Positions 54,834 to 64,000 of a stretch of DNA of 64,000 nucleotides are shown piece after piece. How positions within the stretch are numbered: the first letter of the stretch is position 1; every line of letters starts with the position of its first letter. The position numbers were made by a program, and so were the translations under genes. The notes below the pieces were generated by a model. The model made no database searches. It was given only the letters and a program-made list of their open reading frames with translations, and was not told the DNA's origin. The stretch is from Watersipora subatra (Eukaryota; Bryozoa; Gymnolaemata; Cheilostomatida; Watersiporidae), in the NCBI RefSeq assembly GCF_963576615.1, contig NC_088717.1:28685213-28749212 (forward strand), written 5' to 3'.

Positions 54834-57240
54834 TAGGATATTGCCCCTACTTTAATTCTGTGAATGGTGATGCAGAAAATTACGAATGGCACGATGAATG
54901 CATGTTATGAATGTGTGTTGATGTATTTTATTATGTAAATTATTTTTTATAACAAATCCTATTATCATCCATATATCAAATCCTTGCAAATACATAAATT
55001 TAATTCGAGTTGATTATTGGGAACCATGGTGATTTAACAGCCGTTTATTTGCAACAAAGCGGATTATTGAAGTTAAAACCACATTTTTATTGAATCATTA
55101 AGCAAAAAACAAGCGTATGTATTTTTGAAGTTACTCTTATACATACAGACACATGTCAATAACTGAGTATTTCTATGTTATCAGCAGCCCATCACTAAAA
55201 GTGATCAATGGTTGTTGGTCAATATATCATTTCATAACTTTGGAGTTGTTTTTTATCTCCTATTGCATACCATTATGTTTCACTTTTACATGGAGCCTCC
55301 CTCACAGCCGGTTGAGATCACCCTTGAGTACATATGCATATATACAGAGTAAATTACAAATACAAGTTATATGATTTACAATAGCGTCATCCATCATGAA
55401 TGAGCAAAAGAAGGCTCTCATAAAAATTTGATTTTTCTGCATATAACCTGTTATTTCACTTTGATACAAAAGAAATTATTTACTAAACAATATTGTTTTA
55501 GCAAGAAAAAATATGACATATAAAGGAGCCAACTCTAAATTAACAAAAAGACCACAAAACAATTAAGCATGTTTGATAAAATTATGCTAAAGTGGCCATA
55601 GCTTCAACCACATTGTGATGCTGTAATAAATATCTTTGAAATGAAGTAAAAACTCATTTCTCAATCTCCTTGCATGGCTACTATAACTGCTCCTTCTCTT
55701 TAGCTTTGCTATATAATAAGCATAGATTAAAAGACTATTTCGAAGTGAATACCATTTAGACTTATACAAAATTACTCACTTTTGTATAATTTGGAGGAAT
55801 TGGGCTACTTTTGTACACACAACAGTTCATATGCTAAGTACACATTCTTGCAGTATTTTTACTTGCTGAAGTTTTCCTATTTCATCAATTGAATCAATAG
55901 ATAGATTATAAGTTTAGGATTTATTCTGCAAAAAAATACAAACATCCAGTTACAGATTTATTTGCTCCATTTTTTCATTCATCACATATAAGCACCATCA
56001 TGTCAGTGATACATCTTGAAATGGTAGTATCTGTACTTGTACTAGTATTTGTTCAATAACGTATGTATCGTCATATCACCCTATCTTCTGACTGTCATCA
56101 TTCTTTCTCAATTGACTTTCAATGTTCTACAAAGTAGAGTAGAAGGTCATGAAAAAGCAATATGTTTTTTGAGAATATTAGAAAGTATGATAATGCAATT
56201 TACTTTCTCTAGCTCGATACATTAGAAACCCAACACTGAGCGGATAAGAAAATTTGCACAGAGAGATGAGGAGAAAAATGGCAGCAATTATAAACAAGTA
56301 TTGTAAGTGTTTTGGCTCACCATAAACTAATGAGTTAACTTTATATGAGATACAAAAACAATTTGTAAAATTGGTTTCTTTGTAAATACAAATTTGGTAA
56401 AATTCACTCAAAAGAACCTTAACCGTAGAGCACTAAGTACAAGTACATTTTTTTAATTTATAACAAACATTTATGGCACTGTAATGATAACCCACTACTT
56501 TTTGATTCGTATGCCAATCACACGCATTAATAATATTATTTTATACTACAGAAAGAAAGATTGTATACCCATACCTCTGGCAGAGTCACCTATCACTGGA
56601 ATGATCGCCACAGCTGCACCTCTCATTGACAACGTACCATCTCAGATGGAGCAAGATAGAGCACATAGCAGCCATTGAGATATTTCTGAGAGGTATAAAA
56701 ACAGTAACATAGCAGTTTAATCGGTAAATTTTAGATGAAATTTTCGGAGTAGAATTATGTAGGACTAATCACTAGCACCAGACTTGACAAAATAACTGCA
56801 AGTATCTACAAACTAGGAATTCACTGATTTAGGTTATCAATTAGTTTTGATGCTGGAAATAAATTGTCCTAATTTACATAACATAGAATTAATGGTTAAA
56901 TGCACATAATTTTTGCAAGATACAGAACAAATCAACCTAAGCTAAGTTATAGGTATAATATTCTAAAATGTTCAAACAGTAATATAATGATTAAACTTTT
57001 GCTTCATATTTTGTGAACCAAAAGCCCTGCTAATCATTGTATGAGCTAGTTTAGCCTGTTTAGACTAGCTTTAAGAAAGGAGTCGTGTGTTCAACAACAG
57101 CAAAACTTTAACAGACAACTCCCAAACCGCTTGTTGAGAGAGTCTAGAGCTATTTTTGTGCCTGCTACATATTGCATAAAATGATGCTTGGTAGGCTAAG
57201 AGACGAGGTATTAAGGGACTCCATGCGAGTGCCGAGAAAG
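54834..57240. other. Mostly unassigned sequence
   Basis: Short frames only. A hydrophobic minus-strand stretch at 56178-56330 (YLFIIAAIFLLISL) could be a membrane segment but has no further support. A candidate plus-strand exon at 56552 is listed separately. Confidence 0.4.
56552..56678 (+). CDS. Candidate terminal exon, unknown protein
   Basis: A TTATACTACAG acceptor precedes a frame reading PLAESPITGMIATAAPL and SQMEQDRAHSSH then TGA. Its composition is more protein-like than the surroundings. No family is recognised, and no upstream exon was found. Confidence 0.2.
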
Positions 57241-57299
57241 TGGCCGAAGATGAACTGACAACTTAGCTGATAACACAAAGCCTCAACAGCTACACAAGA

Positions 57300-57860
57300 C
57301 AAAGCTCCCATGCTGCAACAAGATTTATGCTCTCTTGAATCTTGAGCCAAAATTTGGCACATGAAATTTAATCCACAAAAGTATTACCATTTCTCTATTG
57401 GCAAGTCGTCTTTGCCAATGGATACAAATAACTTTCTCATCTTATATGATCACCATTTTCAAAGTGTGACTTCTAATCCTTATTTTGTGGTAGAGTTGCA
57501 AAATGATCTGAAATTTAATCAACATATTTTTAAAATTGAATCCGAGGAAGAGCAATTAATCGGCATGCTTACAACGGTTCTGAAAGATGCAGATCAAAAG
57601 ACAAAAAGATAGCTGATACTTCACGAGTTAGACCTGGTCCTGAGTATGGCTGCATGGTTTGGGACCCATACCTTACAAAGGATATTACTTTACTAAAGTG
57701 AACTCAAAACGCTGCACTGAGATTTTTGTATAGACAAAAAAACAGAGTTAGTTTTCTTCAACTATGAGAAATTAATTATTTTGAAACCTTGAAAGACAGA
57801 TGAGTTAAACTTTGTCATAATGTTTTTAGTAAAATTCTGGGTAGTGATATTGACTTATTG
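57300..57860 (+). pseudogene. LINE reverse-transcriptase remnant (LINE-3)
   Basis: In broken frames it reads LQQDLCSLES, a stop in place of Trp, AKIWHMKFNPQK, then ELQNDLKFNQHIFKI and VLKDADQKTK, and later a RFLYRQKN-type motif. These match the thumb region after the RT active site of the LINE at 41308. Several stops and shifts are present. Confidence 0.65.
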
Positions 57861-59193
57861 ATCAGGACCAATATCAATATACCAATATTGACATTGGCCC
57901 CATTCGCTACCTGGGACTTGTAATTTAGATGTTGCGTACAAAGCTACATACATGGAAAATGGTAGCATACAGCCTGCTACACGGTGTTGACGTTTCATAA
58001 TTTACAGTTTTAGACTAATTGTACTGCTCAGAGGATGAAATTTTTAATGTAATGTTACTTATCACAATTAGCCATCCCAAAACAAACAGTTTTAACTCAT
58101 GATTCAACCTTTCGATCAATCAACCTTGCTTGCAACACAAAATAATAAAACCACTACATAATTATATGTAATATATATTATGTATATGGTATAATATACC
58201 AAAGATATAATATTACTACTACTATGTATATATTAGCAATGCATAAGACATGTCTAAAACAATGTTTTACAAAGCAAGCTAAAACAAAGCAATGCGTAAA
58301 ACATTAAAAGTGACCAGAAGAATGGAACAATTTAGTTATAAAACAACTATTTATTTTTTTGTTATTTATTCGTAAATAGTCATATTATTTTGTCTCATTT
58401 ATTTACCCAAACTCGTTTGACTATTAAATTACTATAAGCAGACAGACCAATGCCCAATATATCGAATTATTAGTACTAGTTCACCGTTAGTTGCAGACTA
58501 TTAATTAATTACAAACTATCAACAAATAATAATTCGTAGTACAACGAATGGTACTATCACCCTAAGGTGGTGATGATTTTATCAGACTCAAAGCATCTAC
58601 CAAAGCTTTGAGATTTTAAGCACACATCTTAGCGTTATTGTGGCTCCGAACAGCCACCAGTAGTAATAGTAGCAGTGGTAGTAATCGTTAAGAATGCCAA
58701 GAAAGGAAAGGAGATAATAAATTGTTTTTATTTTACACTTCCACGATTTTCGTTCTGATTGATAGATGACTTTAATCAATAGTATGTTTTTCAATCAATG
58801 TTAAGTGAAAACACTATTATTGCATTATTTTTTACGATTTTTCTTACATTTTTTCTTCAACAATCAATGGTATGCACCAGTACTGTATTGTCCTATTAGG
58901 AGACTCCGGAACCGTCCGGAGCACTTTTCTTCTGTCAAAATCTCGGAAATTGCGAAATCGGCAGTGTACATAGTGGAATTCATTACGTGGCACTAAAATT
59001 CACAGGCCCGTATTCCCTGAGGCGGCTGGGCAGCTGAGTCGCCCCAACTTTTTAGTGATCTTCGGCGGCTAATTAGTAAGAATTTCAGTCTAAGCTCATT
59101 CACTTGGAATTTCCAACAACTAATTACCTAGCGCTCTAGCGCAACGTTGCGCTCTAGCGCTACGAGCTATGAAGTGGAGAGGCTCACTAATTA
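57861..59193. other. No recognisable feature except small palindromes
   Basis: GCGCAACGTTGCGC at about 59139-59152 is a perfect 14-bp palindrome. Otherwise nothing was assigned. Confidence 0.4.
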
Positions 59194-59515
59194 CAGTCAA
59201 ACATGGATAACTCGTCCACGGATAGCTCGAACACATGGTTAATTCGAACATTTCCTTTGGTCCGTTCCCACGTAATGATAAATTGCTATAGATAACTCGA
59301 ACTCAACACTGTTAATTCGAACTGTTTTTTTGCCCAACAGCTACCGAAACGGTTGTTTTCGCTTTAGAAAATCACTTTATTCAAAGCCATAGAGGTAAAC
59401 TTCATCTTTTCGTAATTCATAAGCGTCGTTATTACCACCATCGGCAAAATATTTTTGTCAACGACTTTTCTAAAAGTTTGGTGAAATTTGATTTATACTG
59501 CGATACGATGAATAG

Positions 59516-59635
59516 CACGGGCTAGCCGGGTCACGCGCGCAAGAATTTTCGCCACGCACATACAAAACAAAAATCGCATGTTGTTTTGTATGTGCGTGGC
59601 GAAAATCCTTGAGTGCGTGACTCGGCTAGCCCGTG
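59516..59635. mobile_element. 120-bp hairpin MITE, 8-bp target duplication
   Basis: It starts CACGGGCTAGCCGGG and folds back almost fully on itself with a loop of about 10 bp. ATGAATAG flanks it (59508-59515, 59636-59643). An 8-bp duplication suggests hAT origin. Confidence 0.8.
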
Positions 59636-59645
59636 ATGAATAGTT

Positions 59646-59681
59646 TTCCGACGTTGATTCCGTGTTGAATCAACGTCGGAA
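59646..59681. repeat. Perfect inverted repeat, 15-bp arms
   Basis: TTCCGACGTTGATTC (59646-59660) and its reverse complement (59667-59681) surround a 6-bp loop, 3 bp after the MITE target duplication. Confidence 0.85.
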
Positions 59682-60317
59682 TGTTGAATGTTTAAAACGT
59701 CTTAAAAAATGTTGTAATTAAACGTATACGTTGTCTGAGCTACAAAAAACTATTCATCGTTTGACCTAAACACAGAATACGTGTGTACATTCAATAAGTA
59801 TCTATTAAAAAAGCGTGAGTGCTATAGAATGTACCGTGAAACCTCGTAAAACTTCTAATTGAACTGCCTCGGAGTGTTGCTCTTAACGAATCCCAGGTAA
59901 AGTAAGGTAATCTGCATAAACTTCAAAAAAAAACGGCAAAATTGATCGTGGGTAAAACCCCAAAAGAAAAAAATGTCTTTTCTTTTGAGCATTTCAACAA
60001 CGATCAAGTTTTGCCAATGTCAATCTGAAAAAACGTCCTGGCAATAACATCACCTCAAACAACAAACCAATCTCAAGTGATAGAAAAATCTCTATACTTT
60101 TTCATGAAAACGTTTTAAACTTCACATTAGAAGCATTTAATTTGAAACAAGCCATTTGTGCTTTTGATTTATATTATAGTTTGTATATGTACATGTATCT
60201 ACTAATAAATAAGTAAATATATGGACTTGTGACAGTGCTCTGATAACTTGAATGCTCTGATAATTCGAACACTTTTGCTCGGTCCCTTGAAGTTCGAGTT
60301 ATCCATGTTTGACTGTA

Positions 60318-60578
60318 TGTGAAAATATTTCGACGAATGAGGTTGCATGAAAGTGTAAACAGAAGCCATCTTGCTCAGTTACGTCCCATTTGAGCAGTTT
60401 TGGAAAGAGATTCTACTCTACGGCAGTTTCGTGATGGCGGCGATTATCTGTTCATTTTGAGCTCTTAAGAGCTTGTAATCACATTTCCACATATTTTGCA
60501 CCTACAACAGCAGAGTAAGACATGGTGAATCTTTTGATACCAAATAACTATAATGTAAATTTTGTTGCAAGTCAACCT
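60318..60578 (-). mobile_element. Kolobok-like end fragment
   Basis: Reverse-complement match to the left end of 5839-9887, ending GCAAGTCAACCT before TTAA (60579-60582). It is cut on the other side by the pogo-like element. Confidence 0.75.
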
Positions 60579-60807
60579 TTAAGGATTATGATGTTTCTTC
60601 ATTCTCCCCTGTTTTCTTTTTCTCTCTTGCATTTTTCGCAACACCCTCAAACTGGCGCCCGGGGCACTTGCCCCCCTGCCCCCTGAATACGATAATTCTC
60701 ATCTCCCTTTTTGCTACTCAACACTGAATGTTTTGAACAACATGGTATCAAAACAGAGGTGGATAAAAATACAGAGAATACATATTTTTTTGTAACATAT
60801 AATGTAC

Positions 60808-60971
60808 CTTCTGAGGATAACGTGGAAAATCAAATATGGTTGGGACAGCATCCTGAGTAAGGCGAATCATTTGCCCTGTATTTTCTAAGCAAGCCTTTTC
60901 AAAATGAACAGAGTGGAGTACAGAGCTCGTGGTGGGAGTCCAGAAATCTCGCTTCATATTGACCATCCATA
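60808..60971 (-). CDS. THAP-domain exon (orphan)
   Basis: The acceptor TACTTGCAG precedes 60971, and the donor GTACAT follows CAGAAG. The frame reads WMVNMKRDFWTPTTSS, VLHSVHFEKACL and RLTQDAVPTIFDFP. This is the second half of a THAP zinc finger ending in the A-V-P-T-I-F motif. The C of C-x-x-H-F is His (HSVHF), which might still bind zinc. The first THAP exon with C-x-x-C was not found at higher coordinates. It may be a host THAP gene or another transposon. Confidence 0.55.
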
Positions 60972-61062
60972 CTGCAAGTACAAACCGGCGGCTGAATGGG
61001 AATCTGCAGCAAATGTACCCGGTAAATACATGAAGTCAATTTGATTCTAGAGGTAGCAAGGC

Positions 61063-61153
61063 AAAATCTACTCCGCAGTCTAATAGTACTGCTACAGTCA
61101 ACATCAACCTGATGTTGACTGTAGCAGTACTATTAAACTGTGGAGTAGATTTT
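61063..61153. repeat. Inverted repeat, 44-bp arms, 3-bp loop
   Basis: Arms 61063-61106 and 61110-61153 pair with only two mismatches, making a near-continuous hairpin. Confidence 0.92.
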
Positions 61154-62530
61154 GATGATCAGGTTTATTTCCAAAAATGGTTAAATGTAAAAATGAAAAC
61201 AAGTTGCGATCACGAAAAAAATAGCGGCGATTTCTTTGGCTTTCGACATGATTTTGGATTTGCTAAAAACATATCAGAAGTTCTTCCTAATAACTGCTGT
61301 TTAAGTTAAACTAAAAGAGAGAGTTTTAAGAACTGAATGTAAACATGCTGAAGGGAAGTAAAAAGTATTTAAATGTTTAATTTAACTTTCTCCCCTTTTA
61401 TAATAGAATATATTATATATATATATATTATATATTATTTAGAACTACTATCATGGTCGATACCACTACTGTGGCCATAATAGCCTGGCATAAGTGTGAG
61501 TGGCCATAGGCTGACATCGACAACGATGTGACTGATCTCGATCATGGTGACCAACATAACAACTAACATTAGAATCATAGAGTTCCTTGAAAGGAGTTTC
61601 AAAGAAATAAGTAAACTTGAAAATCATTTCACAACTGTGAAATGTAGATTTATGGCGATATGTGAACATTCACTAAAACTAAAAAGTATTTGTTGTTCAA
61701 CTGAAAACATTTGACAAAATTGGGGAACTAAACGATACATAACCGTACATAAAATGTAATACATGGGACTACACAATGGGCTGATCGCAAACGACTTCCA
61801 ATTCAGGTGAACTTCCAACTTCATTTTCGAATACAGGGAAGCATACATGGGAAGCATACATAGCTGTACATGGGAAGCATAATTGAACTTACGAATGAAA
61901 TGTCCATCCACATCCTTTATAGTATCTATTAGAACAGTTGATTGCAGCGAATGTAGGCATGCTTAATAGTCGAAATTCATCACAACAAAGTACAGACGGT
62001 CAGTCTGTACACAAATCCCTATTCCAGCTTTCTCATGCTAGATTTTTCAGAAGTGCAACATGGCAGACTCGCGGCGTCACTTCTTCGAGCCAATGAAATG
62101 TCCAGGTGGTAGAGGTCAGTGGGCACTAAGAGATGGTGGAGTGGAGAAATAAGCAGATGCTTCTCTTCCTCCCGCAATTATAAGTGGGCTTAAAGAGAGA
62201 TCACAATTGTATGACAATCACAGGACACCACCAATTGCCAGTGACGAATTTAGAAATACTGATACATATTTGCTAAATATAAAACATAGCATGGCTCAAA
62301 TAAGATACACCGTCTATATTGTAATACGTTGTTGTTAAAGCTTGTTGTTAACTATATATTTTGGAGAAGATGTCTGGTTATGTTTTTTTGTATTACAATA
62401 CATGTTTATAAATGTTTGTCACAAAGAAAGCCAAAACTACAAGTGCTGGACATTTTTTAAAGCGCTGTATTGTTCTGTGAATCTTGTGAAGATGTGTAGA
62501 CAAGGATGGCCAAACAAGCTATATATTATC
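61154..62530. other. Mostly unassigned sequence
   Basis: A TA-rich tract lies at about 61408-61440. A 30-codon frame at 62060-62152 (MADSRRHFFEPMKC) is more GC-rich than its surroundings, but has no recognisable family. Confidence 0.35.
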
Positions 62531-62535
62531 ACGAT

Positions 62536-62640
62536 AGTGTGTGTGTGCGTGTGTGTGTCTCACACTTTTCAGCCACAAGTTTGAGTTTAGAAATTGTTAT
62601 GAGCAGGATTCAAACTCATGAGGATTCAGCTTTCAACTAA
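62536..62640 (-). repeat. GT microsatellite and tRNA-SINE trace
   Basis: A GT run (62536-62558) is followed by sequence that on the minus strand reads CATGAGTTTGAATCCTGC, a B-box-like motif shared with the SINE at 10482. The A-box side is replaced by the 27-bp array. Confidence 0.4.
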
Positions 62641-62646
62641 CACTCT

Positions 62647-63196
62647 ACACTCTACACTAACACCTGTAGATAAACACTCTACACTAACACCTGTAGATAA
62701 ACACTCTACACTAACACCTGTAGATAAACACTCTACACTAACACCTGTAGATAAACACTCTACACTAACACCTGTAGATAAACACTCTACACTAACACCT
62801 GTAGATAAACACTCTACACTAACACCTGTAGATAAACACTCTACACTAACACCTGTAGATAAACACTCTACACTAACACCTGTAGATAAACACTCTACAC
62901 TAACACCTGTAGATAAACACTCTACACTAACACCTGTAGATAAACACTCTACACTAACACCTGTAGATAAACACTCTACACTAACACCTGTAGATAAACA
63001 CTCTACTCTAACACCTGTAGATAAACACTCTCCACTAACACCTGTAGATAAACACTCTACACTAACACCTGTAGATAAACACTCTACACTAACACCTGTA
63101 GATAAACACTCTACACTAACACCTGTAGATAAACACTCTACACTAACACCTGTAGATAAACACTCTACACTAACACCTGTAGATAAACACTCTACC
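62647..63196 (+). repeat. Minisatellite, 27-bp unit, about 20 copies
   Basis: The unit is ACACTCTACACTAACACCTG followed by TAGATAA. The copies are nearly identical, with only two substitutions seen. As 27 is a multiple of 3, an open frame of repeated STLTPVDKH results; no start context or domain supports a real protein. Confidence 0.95.
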
Positions 63197-63598
63197 ACAG
63201 AAATATTCGAACACCTAGTCTATATGACAATAACAGAAATGTTTTTGCAACTGTACATGGGACACCAAGGTTCTAAATGTTATGGAAATTTTATTAATTT
63301 TGGAAATTCCAATTTTATGCTAACAACAATCGCATTAGCCCTACAAAAGGCGGAAAGCATCAAATAAAATGAGATAACAACAATGGTCGGTAGGTAATAA
63401 GATCTCACAGAATGATGCTCGTGATACATAATTACCTATTTTAGAATGCCAATACAAACTAACAAGAAGGTTTCAAGATGGCTTGCCAATAAAAATATAG
63501 ACAAGCATCCTGTTGGTTTGTACATTGCAGATTTAAACTTTTTGCTGAAAACCCGCTCGATTGATGTGAACAGCCAGCTTTCTTACACCCTGACAAGA
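63197..63598. other. No recognisable feature
   Basis: Unique sequence between two arrays. Confidence 0.4.
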
Positions 63599-64000
63599 TG
63601 GCTCCAAGCTACATCAAACACTGACAAGATGACTCCAAGCTACATCAAACACTGATGAGATGACTCCAAGCTACATCAAACACTGATGAGATGACTCCAA
63701 GCTACATCAAACACTGACAAGAAGACTCCAAGCTACATCAAACACTGATGAGATGACTCCAAGCTACATCAAACACTGACGAGATGACTCCAAGCTACAT
63801 CAAACACTGACAGGATGACTCCAAGCTACATCAAATACTGACAAGAACTCCAAGCTACATCAAACACTGACAAGATGACTCCAAGCTACATCAAACACTA
63901 ACAAGATGACTCCAAGCTACATCAAACACTGACAAGATGACTCCAAGCTACATCAAACACTGACAGGATGACTCCAAGCTACATCAAATACTGACAAGAA
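63599..64000 (+). repeat. Minisatellite, 31-bp unit, about 13 copies, runs off the window
   Basis: The unit is CTCCAAGCTACATCAAACAC followed by TGACAAGATGA, with GAGATG, AGGATG and shortened variants. Confidence 0.92.

Larger units (their letters stand above)
59194..60315. mobile_element. pogo/Tigger-like non-autonomous element
   Basis: The ends CAGTCAAACATGGATAACTC and its reverse complement are perfect over about 21 bp, flanked by TA at 59192-59193 and 60316-60317. No transposase remains. A hAT-like hairpin MITE is nested inside. Confidence 0.8.

Noticed and set aside
62618..63367. 249-codon frame of STLTPVDKH repeats as a secreted or structural protein
   Set aside because: No signal peptide, no flanking domain and nearly identical DNA units; best explained as a recent minisatellite.

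Overview
The window looks like nuclear DNA of a metazoan, probably an AT-rich marine invertebrate. The evidence is spliced genes with GT-AG introns, LINE, Ty3/Gypsy, piggyBac, Kolobok-like, P-like, pogo/Tigger-like and Helitron-like elements, tRNA-type SINE traces, and very large minisatellites. There are no operons, rRNA genes or CRISPR arrays. The species cannot be fixed from the sequence alone.

The left half (about 3.3 to 35 kb) is best explained by one minus-strand host gene. Seven exons with matching splice phases encode a roughly 307-residue protein: a basic, mitochondrial-type leader followed by two tandem rhodanese (sulfurtransferase) domains. Each domain is built from three exons with the same intron positions, which points to duplication of a three-exon cassette. 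The second domain keeps a normal C-x-x-G-x-R active-site loop. The first keeps the cysteine but has a shortened loop without the G-x-R. Nearly every intron is filled by its own private tandem repeat: 23 bp (intron 2), 19 bp (intron 3), two 18-bp arrays and a 9.4-kb 25-bp array (intron 4), and 38 bp (intron 5). The long open reading frames of these arrays are artefacts of their unit lengths.

Intron 6 (3350-14915) holds a nest of transposons. The central one is a 4,049-bp Kolobok-like element (5839-9887) with 130-bp terminal inverted repeats and TTAA target duplications. It carries the exons of a broken transposase on the plus strand. On the minus strand it carries a small two-exon gene for a protein resembling the cysteine-rich cytoplasmic 'ballast' domain of P2X7 receptors. 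An uninterrupted paralogue of its insertion site lies at about 30010, and an internally deleted 900-bp derivative lies at 39124-40023.

The right half (35-64 kb) is a transposon graveyard with some fresh insertions. It contains a decayed Gypsy element (35229-41187). A LINE fragment follows, interrupted first by an apparently intact piggyBac (41461-44139) and then, at its 3' end, by a nearly intact Gypsy element (44754-49370) with 151-bp LTRs. Next are a 5'-truncated LINE with a full reverse transcriptase domain (49799-51868) and a P-like THAP transposon with 28-bp inverted repeats (51940-54823). Beyond these lie a LINE remnant, a pogo-like element containing a hAT-like hairpin MITE, an orphan THAP exon, and two more minisatellites at the right edge.
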